A program made the translations under genes and the position numbers. A stretch of DNA of 5,887 bases from Sideroxydans sp. Lineage in GTDB: Bacteria; Pseudomonadota; Gammaproteobacteria; Burkholderiales; Gallionellaceae. Location: assembly GCA_030823965.1 (NCBI GenBank), contig JAVBYP010000272.1:1-5887 (forward strand). The letters run 5' to 3'. The notes under the pieces are model-generated. The model made no database searches and was not told where the DNA came from. It worked only from the letters and a program-made list of their open reading frames with translations. Shown one piece after another: positions 1-5,887 of this stretch (position 1 is its first letter; every line of letters starts with the position of its first letter).

Positions 1-68
1 TTGTCCCGCTTGGTGCCGCTGCAATGGCACATGATTTCATCTGCAGGCTTGTTATCCGTCGTGTCCAT
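1..68 (-). CDS. Start of a probable small BFD-like [2Fe-2S]-binding protein (partial, 3' end beyond window)
   Basis: Reading leftwards from the ATG at 68-66 gives 22 codons without a stop before the window ends: MDTTDNKPADEIMCHC followed by SGTKRD. The Cys-x-Cys pair in CHCSGT resembles the N-terminal cysteine motif of bacterioferritin-associated-ferredoxin-like (BFD-like) [2Fe-2S] proteins. These are about 60-75 residues long and carry a second Cys-x-x-Cys pair near the C-terminus, which would fall outside this window. It follows ubiA by a 59-base spacer on the same strand and could be the last member of the cluster. There is no strong Shine-Dalgarno sequence. The frame stays open upstream of the ATG (a TTG at 113-111 is possible), but the ATG gives the expected short N-terminus. 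The function is inferred from a single short motif, so the family call is tentative. Confidence 0.45.
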   Translation of the reverse strand, partial: MDTTDNKPADEIMCHCSGTKRD

Positions 69-127
69 TGATGTGCAGATAGGCTCGTTGCTCGAATGAT
101 TGTCAGGGGGCAATGGGGTGTCAGGCA

Positions 128-991
128 TCAGCGCACCAAATGATCCGCCACCACCCCCGCAAACACCGCCGCCCCGATCCAGTTGTTGTGTAAGAAAGCC
201 GCGAAGCATTTGTCGCGGCTTCTTTCTTTGATGAGCGAGTAGTGATGCCATGCGATGCCATACGCGACGATGAGGCCGACGAAGTAGAGCTGTCCTAGGT
301 CGGCCATCAATCCCGCTATCGCCAACAACAGCAAGGTGAGGTGGTAGCACACCATGACGGCGATGACATCATATTTGCCGAAGAACAAGGCGGAGGAATG
401 GATGTCGAGATGGATGTCGTCGTCTCTATCTACCATCGCATACTCGGTGTCATAAGCGATCGCCCAGAACACGTTAGCGAGCAGTAGCACCCACGCGACA
501 GGTGGTACGTGGCCGAGCGTGGCGGCGAACGCCATGGGGATGCCGAAGCCGAAGGCGATGCCGAGGTAGGCTTGCGGGATGGCGAAGAAGCGTTTGGTGA
601 AGGGATAGCTTGCGGCGAGGAACACAGCGGGGAAAGCCAATAGCCAAGTCAGCGGATTGAGCGGCAGGATGAGTGCGAAGGCTGTCAGTGCCAATATGAC
701 AGCGAGCCACAAGGTCTCGCGTTCACTCACTTTGCCGCTGGTGAGCGGGCGGTCTTGCGTGCGCTTCACATGCTTGTCGATGTGGCGGTCGGCGTAGTCG
801 TTCACCGCGCATCCGGCGGAGCGCATCAACACCGTGCCAAGGGTGAAGATGATGAGCACGAGCCACGAAGGATGCCCCTTGCTTGCGATCCACACCGCCC
901 ACAGTGTCGGCCAAAGCAACAGCAAGATGCCGATGGGGCGATGCAGGCGGGTGAGTTGGATGTAGAGGTGGAGACGTTCGGCAATTTTCAT
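128..991 (-). CDS. ubiA: 4-hydroxybenzoate polyprenyltransferase UbiA
   Basis: This integral membrane enzyme attaches the polyprenyl chain to C3 of 4-hydroxybenzoate, the second committed step of ubiquinone synthesis, at the cytoplasmic membrane. The 287-residue product matches the usual length of about 290. The first aspartate-rich motif is N64-D65-Y-A-D68 with D72, followed by RPLTSG (81-86). The second is YDTEYAMVDRDDD at 180-192. These are the two Mg-diphosphate binding sites of the UbiA superfamily, and the second is nearly identical to my recollection of E. coli UbiA. About eight or nine hydrophobic helices fill the rest (for example near 18-36, 43-62, 93-110, 140-158, 208-228 and 265-284). 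The ATG at 991 follows the ubiC stop by 22 bases. The Shine-Dalgarno is weak (AGG 13 bases upstream), which fits translation coupled to ubiC. The stop is TGA. Prenyl length (for example octaprenyl) cannot be read from the sequence. Confidence 0.96.
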   Translation of the reverse strand: MKIAERLHLYIQLTRLHRPIGILLLLWPTLWAVWIASKGHPSWLVLIIFTLGTVLMRSAGCAVNDYADRHIDKHVKRTQDRPLTSGKVSERETLWLAVILALTAFALILPLNPLTWLLAFPAVFLAASYPFTKRFFAIPQAYLGIAFGFGIPMAFAATLGHVPPVAWVLLLANVFWAIAYDTEYAMVDRDDDIHLDIHSSALFFGKYDVIAVMVCYHLTLLLLAIAGLMADLGQLYFVGLIVAYGIAWHHYSLIKERSRDKCFAAFLHNNWIGAAVFAGVVADHLVR

Positions 992-1013
992 GTCGCCATT
1001 TTAACCTGCGGAC

Positions 1014-1556
1014 CTACTTGAGCTTCAATATCTGCGGCAAGAACACTTCCGTCACCAACAGCGGCACGCCATGCAGTGAGAACAGCGAGCGGCGCGCCCA
1101 CAGGGTGTCTGAAGCGCTCTCCAAGTTTTGTGTGGCGCTGCGATAGAGCGGGTGATGCGAACGTAATGCTTTGAAACGTAGCGGCTGGCGTATCACTAGC
1201 GGATGGGTGAACAGCAAAGAGCCAAGTGAACGGTTGCCCAGTCCGCTCATCGCTTTCCATGCCCCGCGCAGATGGTTGCTGGCTGTGGTGCTGTGAGCGA
1301 ACACCACGGGTTCGCCATCGGCAAGCAGGAACACTTCGCGCGAGTAGGCGAGGTGATGCGGTGCGATGCCGAGTATCGTGGCTTCGTCGAATGCGATACG
1401 CGCCAAGCCGCTGCGCACGGGTTGCACGGAAAACTTTTCGCAGCGTTGTTGGATGCGCTGGGTGAGTGAGCCGTGGTCGTGCAGCCACGGGCGCAATGCG
1501 GCATCGCAGCCTGAGGCCATGCCGCTCCAGATTCGGTCAGACTTGCAAGAAGTCAT
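1014..1556 (-). CDS. ubiC: Chorismate lyase (chorismate--pyruvate lyase) UbiC
   Basis: This cytoplasmic enzyme eliminates pyruvate from chorismate to give 4-hydroxybenzoate, the substrate of UbiA encoded next. The 180-residue product carries the family landmarks in order: WLHDHGSLTQRI (24-35), SREVFLLADGEPVVFAHS (72-89), WARRSLF (153-159) and LLVTEVFLP (166-174). R73 and E170 align by motif with E. coli Arg76 and Glu155, the active-site pair. The chosen ATG at 1556 overlaps the recG end by 20 bases and keeps a Trp (W10) that I recall near the N-terminus of betaproteobacterial homologues. E. coli UbiC is 165 residues. An in-frame ATG at 1520 would give 168 residues and has a better-placed GGAG, so the start is uncertain. 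An ATG at 1598 (194 residues) would overlap recG further and seems unlikely. The stop is TAG, 22 bases before ubiA. Confidence 0.92.
   Translation of the reverse strand: MTSCKSDRIWSGMASGCDAALRPWLHDHGSLTQRIQQRCEKFSVQPVRSGLARIAFDEATILGIAPHHLAYSREVFLLADGEPVVFAHSTTASNHLRGAWKAMSGLGNRSLGSLLFTHPLVIRQPLRFKALRSHHPLYRSATQNLESASDTLWARRSLFSLHGVPLLVTEVFLPQILKLK
1525..1528 (-). promoter_or_regulatory. Possible ribosome binding site (GGAG) for an alternative ubiC start
   Basis: On the minus strand, GGAG lies 4 bases before the in-frame ATG at 1520-1518 and falls in the gap after the recG stop codon. The ATG at 1556, preferred here on protein length, has no comparable purine tract. If this site is used, UbiC begins MASGCDAAL and is 168 residues, close to E. 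coli UbiC. The short spacing leaves the choice open. Confidence 0.3.
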
Positions 1557-3570
1557 GTTTGTTCGCCATCCATCTGTGTAAGTGCGCGCGAGCCACATCG
1601 GGTGCGTCGCGTAGCAGTTCGTCTGCGGTGAGTCGCGCCTGTTCCAGCAGGTCTTCGTCTTCGGTCAGGTCGGCGAAGCGCAACATCGCCACGCCGCTCT
1701 GTCGTGCGCCCAGCAGTTCGCCCGGGCCGCGTAATTGTAAGTCTTGTTGCGCGATGACGAAGCCGTCAGTGTTTTCGTAGATGACCTTCAAGCGTTCGCG
1801 CGCCAACTCGGAAAGGGGTTGCATGAATAACAGTACGCACATGCTCTCTGCCGCACCGCGACCCACGCGGCCGCGCAGTTGATGCAGTTGCGCCAGCCCC
1901 ATGCGTTCGGCATGGTCGATCACCATCAAGCTGGCGTTGGGCACATCCACCCCCACTTCGATGACGGTGGTGGCGACCAGTAGATGCAACTCGCCTGCTT
2001 TGAATGCGGCCATCACGGCGGCCTTCTCGGCGGGGGGTAAGCGGCCATGCGCCAATCCAACGTTCAGTTCGGGCAGTGCTTCGGTCAGTTGTTGATGTGT
2101 CTCGATGGCGTTCTGCAATTCCACTTCCAGTGCATCGGATTCCTCGATGAGCGGACACACCCAATACGCCTGACGACCAGCCAAGCACGCGGCACGCACA
2201 CGTTCGAACACCTCGTCGCGGCGCGCATCACTCACCAGCTTGGTGACGATGGGTGTGCGTCCGGGCGGCAGTTCGTCGATGACGGATACGTCGAGGTCGG
2301 CGTAGTAACTCATCGCCAAGGTGCGCGGGATGGGGGTGGCGCTCATCATGAGTTGATGCGGCTCGTCGCCTTTGTTGCGCAAGGAGAGGCGCTGCTGCAC
2401 GCCGAACTTGTGTTGCTCATCCACGATGACGAGGCCGAGCTTATTGAACTCGACCGAGGCTTGGAACAGCGCATGCGTGCCGATGGCGAGCAAGGTGTCG
2501 CCCGTGGCGATGCGCTCTGCGGCGGCGGTCTTCTCTTTCTTCTTCAAACTGCCGGAGAGCCATACGGGCGTGATACCGAGCGGGACGAGCCACTCGCTCA
2601 ATTTGAGGTAATGCTGTTCGGCGAGTATCTCGGTGGGTGCCATGAAGGCGACCTGATAGCCGTTCTCGATGGCTTGCAGCGCGGCGAGTGCGGCGACGAT
2701 GGTCTTGCCGCTGCCTACATCGCCCAGCAGCAGACGTTGCATCGGATGGGCTTGTGTTAAGTCGTGCGCGATCTCCTGCCACACCTTCTGTTGCGCGCCA
2801 GTGAGTTTGAACGGCAGCTTCTTCAACAAGGCAGCGGTCAACTTCTGATGTGGTGGCAGGGCAGGCGCAATGCGTTTGCTGCGTTCGCGGTGATGCACGC
2901 GCATGGAGAGTTGTTGCGCCAACAGTTCATCGAACTTGATGCGTCGCCACGCAGCGTGGTTGTGCTCTTCCAGCTCGGTCGCCGAGACATCCGCAGCCGG
3001 GTTGTGCAACAGACGTAGGCTGTCACCGAAATCTGCAAGCTTCAGTCTCTTCAACAGCGGTGCAGGTAGGGTGTCGGTGAGCGGGATGGTCTCCAGCGCA
3101 TTGTTGATGAGCTTGCGCAACACTGGCTGCGCGAGTCCCGCCGTAGTCGGATAGATGGGCGTGAGGCTTTGCTGCAAGGGGGTGTCGTCATCTGCCGCGC
3201 GGCATTTCGGATGCACCATCTCCAAACCGAAATATCCCATGCGTACTTCGCCGATGGCGCGTATCTGTTTGCCGACGGCGAGTTGCTTCTGTTGGCTGGG
3301 ATAAAAATTGAGGAAGCGTAAGGTGAGTTCCTCATGACCTTCCATCAGGCGACACACCAAGCTACGACGCGGGCGGAACATCACCTCGCTGTGCGTGATC
3401 ACGCCTTGCACCTGTACCGTCATCCCCGGTTGCGCATCGGCGATGGGCGTGATCTGTGTCTCGTCCTCGTAGCGCAGCGGCAGATGCAGCAACAGATCGG
3501 CACGATGATGGATGCCGAGCTTGGCGAGTTTCGCCAGCGTCGTGGGAGAGATTTTGGAAGGTGTAGCCAA
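1537..3570 (-). CDS. recG: ATP-dependent DNA helicase RecG
   Basis: RecG is a cytoplasmic superfamily 2 translocase that remodels stalled replication forks, R-loops and Holliday junctions. The 677-residue length fits (E. coli 693). An N-terminal wedge/OB region (about 50-125) precedes the two helicase domains. Walker A is GDVGSGKT (283-290), followed by APTEILAEQH (311-320), the DEQH box (384-387), SATPIPRT (410-417), TTVIEVGVDVPNA (534-546) and QLRGRVGRG (564-572). The RecG-specific TRG-type segment RGPGELLGARQSG lies at 614-626. All catalytic motifs are intact. The start appears to be TTG at 3570, 12 bases after the kinase stop at 3583. The next in-frame ATG is at codon 50 and would remove the conserved KLAKLGI...LLLHLPLRYED start. 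No clear Shine-Dalgarno is visible, so coupling to the upstream gene is likely. The TGA stop lies inside the start of ubiC. Confidence 0.96.
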   Translation of the reverse strand: MATPSKISPTTLAKLAKLGIHHRADLLLHLPLRYEDETQITPIADAQPGMTVQVQGVITHSEVMFRPRRSLVCRLMEGHEELTLRFLNFYPSQQKQLAVGKQIRAIGEVRMGYFGLEMVHPKCRAADDDTPLQQSLTPIYPTTAGLAQPVLRKLINNALETIPLTDTLPAPLLKRLKLADFGDSLRLLHNPAADVSATELEEHNHAAWRRIKFDELLAQQLSMRVHHRERSKRIAPALPPHQKLTAALLKKLPFKLTGAQQKVWQEIAHDLTQAHPMQRLLLGDVGSGKTIVAALAALQAIENGYQVAFMAPTEILAEQHYLKLSEWLVPLGITPVWLSGSLKKKEKTAAAERIATGDTLLAIGTHALFQASVEFNKLGLVIVDEQHKFGVQQRLSLRNKGDEPHQLMMSATPIPRTLAMSYYADLDVSVIDELPPGRTPIVTKLVSDARRDEVFERVRAACLAGRQAYWVCPLIEESDALEVELQNAIETHQQLTEALPELNVGLAHGRLPPAEKAAVMAAFKAGELHLLVATTVIEVGVDVPNASLMVIDHAERMGLAQLHQLRGRVGRGAAESMCVLLFMQPLSELARERLKVIYENTDGFVIAQQDLQLRGPGELLGARQSGVAMLRFADLTEDEDLLEQARLTADELLRDAPDVARAHLHRWMANKHDFLQV

Positions 3571-3582
3571 TGCAGCCAGCGT

Positions 3583-4863
3583 CTAGTTCGCCAACTTAGC
3601 GAAGCGGGTGTCCGCCATACGCAAGCGGTCTGCCATCACGCGCAGGAAGGCTTGGTTGAAATGCAGTTGGCAGTGGTCGGAGAGTTGGGCTAGCAGTTTG
3701 GGGGCGATGCGCAGCACGGTGACTTCGGTGCTGGCGGTGACGGTGGCGGAACGCGGTACGACCCTGCCGCTGATGTAGGACATCTCGCCGAAGCAATCGT
3801 CGCGGCTGATGAGGTTGAGCAGCTTGCCGCCTTTGGTGACGTTCACGCTGCCTTCGATCATGATGTAGAAATCGTCGCCCATCTCGTCTTCACGCATCAT
3901 CACGGTCTGCACAGGCTGTTTCTGCCAGCTGCCGACGCGTAATATCTCCCACAGTTCGGTATCGGTGAAATCTTTGAACAGGGTCATCTCGCGCAGGGTG
4001 CTGAATTTCTCGGTCTGGTTGGTCTCTACATCGGTCTGCTCGAAACGGCCGAGTGCGGCGAGGTCGCTGCCGAAGTCTTTCCAATTCGCATAGCGTTGCG
4101 ATTTCTCTTTGTGCATGGCACGCAACACCACGCGCTCCAGCTCCGGCGGGATGCTCTCGCGATGGGAACGTAGCGTGGGCGGGGTCGAGTTCAATATCTG
4201 ATGGCACAGACTGGCGAGACTTTGCGCGGTATAGGGTGCGTGGCCAGTTAGCAGGCGGTACATGACTACGCCGAGTGAGTAGATGTCGGTCTGGTGTGTC
4301 AGTGTCTCGGCGCGTATCTGTTCGGGAGACATGTAGCTGGGTGAGCCGAGATTGCTCACTTGTGTCTGTTCCAGATTCAGTATCAGTGCCGCACCCATGT
4401 CGGAGATCTTGATGTCACCCTCTGCGGTCAACAGCATGTTTGCCGGCTTGATGTCGCGGTGGATGACGCCGTTGAATTGCGCGTAGTTCAATGCGCGGCA
4501 GCACTTGAACATGTATTCCACCACGCGGTCGATGGGTAGCAGGTCATCGGGTTCAGCATGTCTCTCTAAGGTGCCGCCGTTCACATACTCCATCACGATG
4601 TGGCTCTCGTCGTCGCCGATGAGGGCGTCGTAGATAGCCACGATGTGTGGGTGCGACAGTTTGCCGACCAGCGAAGCCTCGTTGTCCAGTTGGCGTTGAT
4701 AGATCTTGCCGAATTTTGGATCGTTCAATATCTCTTGCTTCAATACCTTGATCGCCACTTCGCGTTTGGCAAAGGTGTCGAAGCCGAGATACACGGTGCT
4801 GGTCGCACCTTGGCCGAGTTTCTTGACGATGGAATACTTACCGATGTTCTGCGGTTGCGTCAT
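3583..4863 (-). CDS. Ser/Thr protein kinase with C-terminal cyclic-nucleotide-binding domain
   Basis: The 426-residue product is a Hanks-type kinase (about 10-275) joined to a CNB domain (about 286-420). Kinase elements visible: glycine loop GQGATSTV (17-24), VAIK with K39, likely helix-C E62, HRDIKPAN (135-142; catalytic D137), DMG in place of DFG (155-157), SPE in place of APE (179-181), DIYSLG (193-198) and R257 near the domain end. All catalytic residues are present, so it should be active. The CNB domain shows FYIMIEGSV (332-340) and a phosphate-binding cassette with G359-E360 and PRSATV (370-375; R371). Those are the residues that contact the cyclic nucleotide sugar and phosphate in the CAP/PKA family. 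No transmembrane segment, PASTA repeat or signal peptide is seen, so it is probably cytosolic. Substrate and ligand are unknown. The ATG at 4863 is preceded by a C-rich stretch rather than a Shine-Dalgarno and follows ridA by 36 bases. An in-frame TAA upstream rules out a longer start. Confidence 0.9.
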   Translation of the reverse strand: MTQPQNIGKYSIVKKLGQGATSTVYLGFDTFAKREVAIKVLKQEILNDPKFGKIYQRQLDNEASLVGKLSHPHIVAIYDALIGDDESHIVMEYVNGGTLERHAEPDDLLPIDRVVEYMFKCCRALNYAQFNGVIHRDIKPANMLLTAEGDIKISDMGAALILNLEQTQVSNLGSPSYMSPEQIRAETLTHQTDIYSLGVVMYRLLTGHAPYTAQSLASLCHQILNSTPPTLRSHRESIPPELERVVLRAMHKEKSQRYANWKDFGSDLAALGRFEQTDVETNQTEKFSTLREMTLFKDFTDTELWEILRVGSWQKQPVQTVMMREDEMGDDFYIMIEGSVNVTKGGKLLNLISRDDCFGEMSYISGRVVPRSATVTASTEVTVLRIAPKLLAQLSDHCQLHFNQAFLRVMADRLRMADTRFAKLAN

Positions 4864-4899
4864 GGGGAGGCCGGTTCGTTACTGCTATTTGAGGGCGAA

Positions 4900-5286
4900 T
4901 CAGAACTGCAGGATGAGCACGCCATCCGCTTCGACCAATGCACCGCGCGGCAGTGTGGCCACACCTACAGCGGCGCGGGCGGGATAGGGCTGGCTGAAGT
5001 AGGTCGCCATGATCTCGTTCACTTTTGCGAAATGTCCCAAGTCGGTGAGATAGATGTTGAGTTTCACTACGTCATCCAAACTGCCACCCGATGCGTCGGC
5101 GACCGCACGCAGATTTTTGAACACACGATTCACTTGCGCTTCGATGCCATCTACCAAGGTCATGGTGTCAGGGTCGAGGCCGATCTGGCCGGAAAGGTAG
5201 ACGGTGTCGTCCACGCGCACGGCTTGCGAGTATGTGCCGATAGCGGCGGGTGCATCGGGCGTGCTGATGATGGTCTTGGTTGTCAT
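4900..5286 (-). CDS. ridA: RidA/YjgF/UK114-family 2-iminobutanoate/2-iminopropanoate deaminase
   Basis: RidA hydrolyses the reactive enamine/imine intermediates released by PLP enzymes such as threonine dehydratase, protecting other PLP enzymes from damage. It works as a cytoplasmic trimer with active sites between subunits. The 128-residue length is typical. Visible residues include GTYSQAV (17-23, Y19), [10 protein letters not shown] (30-39, S32), N90, and the family signature [20 protein letters not shown] (101-120) with R104, which should bind the imine carboxylate, and E119, which aligns with the proposed catalytic Glu of E. coli RidA. The E. coli cysteine near this Arg is Ala here. The ATG at 5286 has GGAG 10 bases upstream (5300-5297), the clearest Shine-Dalgarno in the window. 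Kinase-CNB paralogues lie on both sides, each 36 bases away. Exact substrate range within the Rid family cannot be fixed from sequence, but the Arg favours the imine-deaminase class. Confidence 0.93.
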   Translation of the reverse strand: MTTKTIISTPDAPAAIGTYSQAVRVDDTVYLSGQIGLDPDTMTLVDGIEAQVNRVFKNLRAVADASGGSLDDVVKLNIYLTDLGHFAKVNEIMATYFSQPYPARAAVGVATLPRGALVEADGVLILQF

Positions 5287-5322
5287 GTTGCGAAATCTCC
5301 AGAATAAATAGGGCGGCGGATT

Positions 5323-5887
5323 CTAGCTGATAAGTTTCGAAACTCGATCATCTGACATGCGTAGGCGCTCGGCCAGAACGAACATGAAGGACTGGTTGAA
5401 GTGCGATTGACACTGTTCCGATAGTTGGTTGAGTTGATGCGGGTCTATCTTCATCACGGTGATGTCGGTGTTGGCGGTGACGGTAGCGGAGCGCGGCATG
5501 CGGCGGCCACGGATGTAAGCCATCTCGCCGCAGCAATCGCCTTTGCGCAGTGCGATGAGCAAGCGCGAACCACGGGTGACGCTGACGCTGCCGTCAATGA
5601 TCATGTAGAACTCGTCGCCCATCTCGTTCTCGCGCATGAGGACGGTCTTCTCAGGTTGTTTTTGCCATTCGCTGATGCGCAGGATCTCCCACAGCTCGAT
5701 GTCGGCGAAATCCTCGAAGAACTGCATCTTGCGAAGCGCGGCGAACTTCTCAGTCTCGTTGACCTCAAGGTCGCTCTTCTCGAAATGGCCGACTGCCGCG
5801 AGTGCATTGCCGAAGTCGCGCCATGTCGCAAAACGCTTGGCGGGGTCTTTTTGCATAGCCGTCTGAACGATGCGTTCCAGTGTGGCA
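5323..5887 (-). CDS. Ser/Thr kinase-like protein with cyclic-nucleotide-binding domain, C-terminal part (5' end beyond window)
   Basis: The open frame enters from the right edge. After one leftover base it reads ATLERIVQTAMQKDPAKRF, which is the last helix of a Hanks-type kinase (KDPAKR motif). The ATG at 5856 is therefore an internal Met, not the start. A CNB domain follows, with FYMIIDGSV and a phosphate-binding cassette DCCGEMAYIRGRRMPRSATV that keeps the Gly-Glu and Arg contacts but has Cys where the paralogue has Phe. The 187 visible residues align without a gap to residues 240-426 of the kinase at 4863-3583, about 108 identical (58%, hand count). The TAG stop is 36 bases before ridA. 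Whether the missing N-terminus holds an intact kinase active site cannot be seen, so the kinase half is inferred from the paralogue. Confidence 0.85.
   Translation of the reverse strand, partial: ATLERIVQTAMQKDPAKRFATWRDFGNALAAVGHFEKSDLEVNETEKFAALRKMQFFEDFADIELWEILRISEWQKQPEKTVLMRENEMGDEFYMIIDGSVSVTRGSRLLIALRKGDCCGEMAYIRGRRMPRSATVTANTDITVMKIDPHQLNQLSEQCQSHFNQSFMFVLAERLRMSDDRVSKLIS

Noticed and set aside
77..106. Possible sigma-70 promoter before the [2Fe-2S] gene: CTGACA (106-101) and CTATCT (82-77) on the minus strand, 18-base spacer
   Set aside because: The -10 element is a poor match and such pairs occur by chance in 59 bases. The gene may simply be co-transcribed with ubiA.
101..125. Direct repeat TGTCAGG at 101-107 and 119-125
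   Set aside because: Seven bases repeated once between ubiA and the next gene, with no palindrome or known operator, is within chance expectation.
988..1488. Minus-strand open frame of 166 codons overlapping ubiC in another frame
   Set aside because: The translation is Arg/Thr/His-rich, typical of a shadow frame, while the UbiC frame carries all the family motifs.
2047..2760. Plus-strand open frame of 237 codons inside recG
   Set aside because: It is wholly antisense to the conserved RecG helicase motifs, has no recognisable motif and no independent start signal.
4864..4899. Equal 36-base spacers on both sides of ridA as a sign of a duplicated regulatory site
   Set aside because: The spacer at 5287-5322 has a GGAG ribosome site and an A/T-rich stretch, while 4864-4899 has neither. 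The sequences do not align, so equal length is probably coincidence.
4600..5307. Plus-strand open frame of 235 codons spanning the kinase N-terminus and ridA
   Set aside because: It lies antisense to two well-supported genes and crosses their spacer. Its translation shows no recognisable domain and its length is explained by codon bias on the opposite strand.

Overview
The window reads as one continuous bacterial chromosomal gene cluster. Every credible gene lies on the minus strand, so transcription runs from the right end (5887) to the left end (1). Coding density is very high: spacers are 12 to 59 bases or overlaps, and no stretch above 300 bases lacks a gene. The moderately GC-rich composition, the UbiC/UbiA ubiquinone enzymes and the ridA-recG neighbourhood (in many betaproteobacteria ridA lies between spoT and recG) suggest a betaproteobacterium. 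A Nitrosomonadales/Gallionellaceae-like organism is my best guess, but that is inference from recollection and no search was run.

Layout in transcription order. (1) 5887-5323: the C-terminal part of a Ser/Thr kinase with a cyclic-nucleotide-binding (CNB) domain, cut by the window edge. (2) 5286-4900: a RidA-family 2-iminobutanoate/2-iminopropanoate deaminase. (3) 4863-3583: a complete 426-residue Ser/Thr protein kinase with a C-terminal CNB domain, paralogous to gene 1. (4) 3570-1537: RecG, the branched-DNA helicase, apparently starting at TTG. (5) 1556-1014: chorismate lyase UbiC, whose start overlaps the end of recG. (6) 991-128: UbiA, 4-hydroxybenzoate polyprenyltransferase. (7) 68-1: the first 22 codons of what looks like a small BFD-like [2Fe-2S] protein, cut by the left edge.

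UbiC and UbiA catalyse two consecutive early steps of ubiquinone synthesis (chorismate to 4-hydroxybenzoate, then prenylation). RecG and RidA are housekeeping genes for fork/recombination processing and for removal of reactive imines. The least ordinary part is the pair of kinase-CNB paralogues bracketing ridA. They align over their shared 187 residues without a gap at about 58% identity (hand count). Both keep the Gly-Glu and Pro-Arg-x-Ala-Thr elements of the CNB phosphate-binding cassette, so they may be soluble kinases controlled by a cyclic nucleotide. No terminator, RNA gene, mobile element or CRISPR array was seen, and a promoter for the cluster probably lies beyond the right edge.
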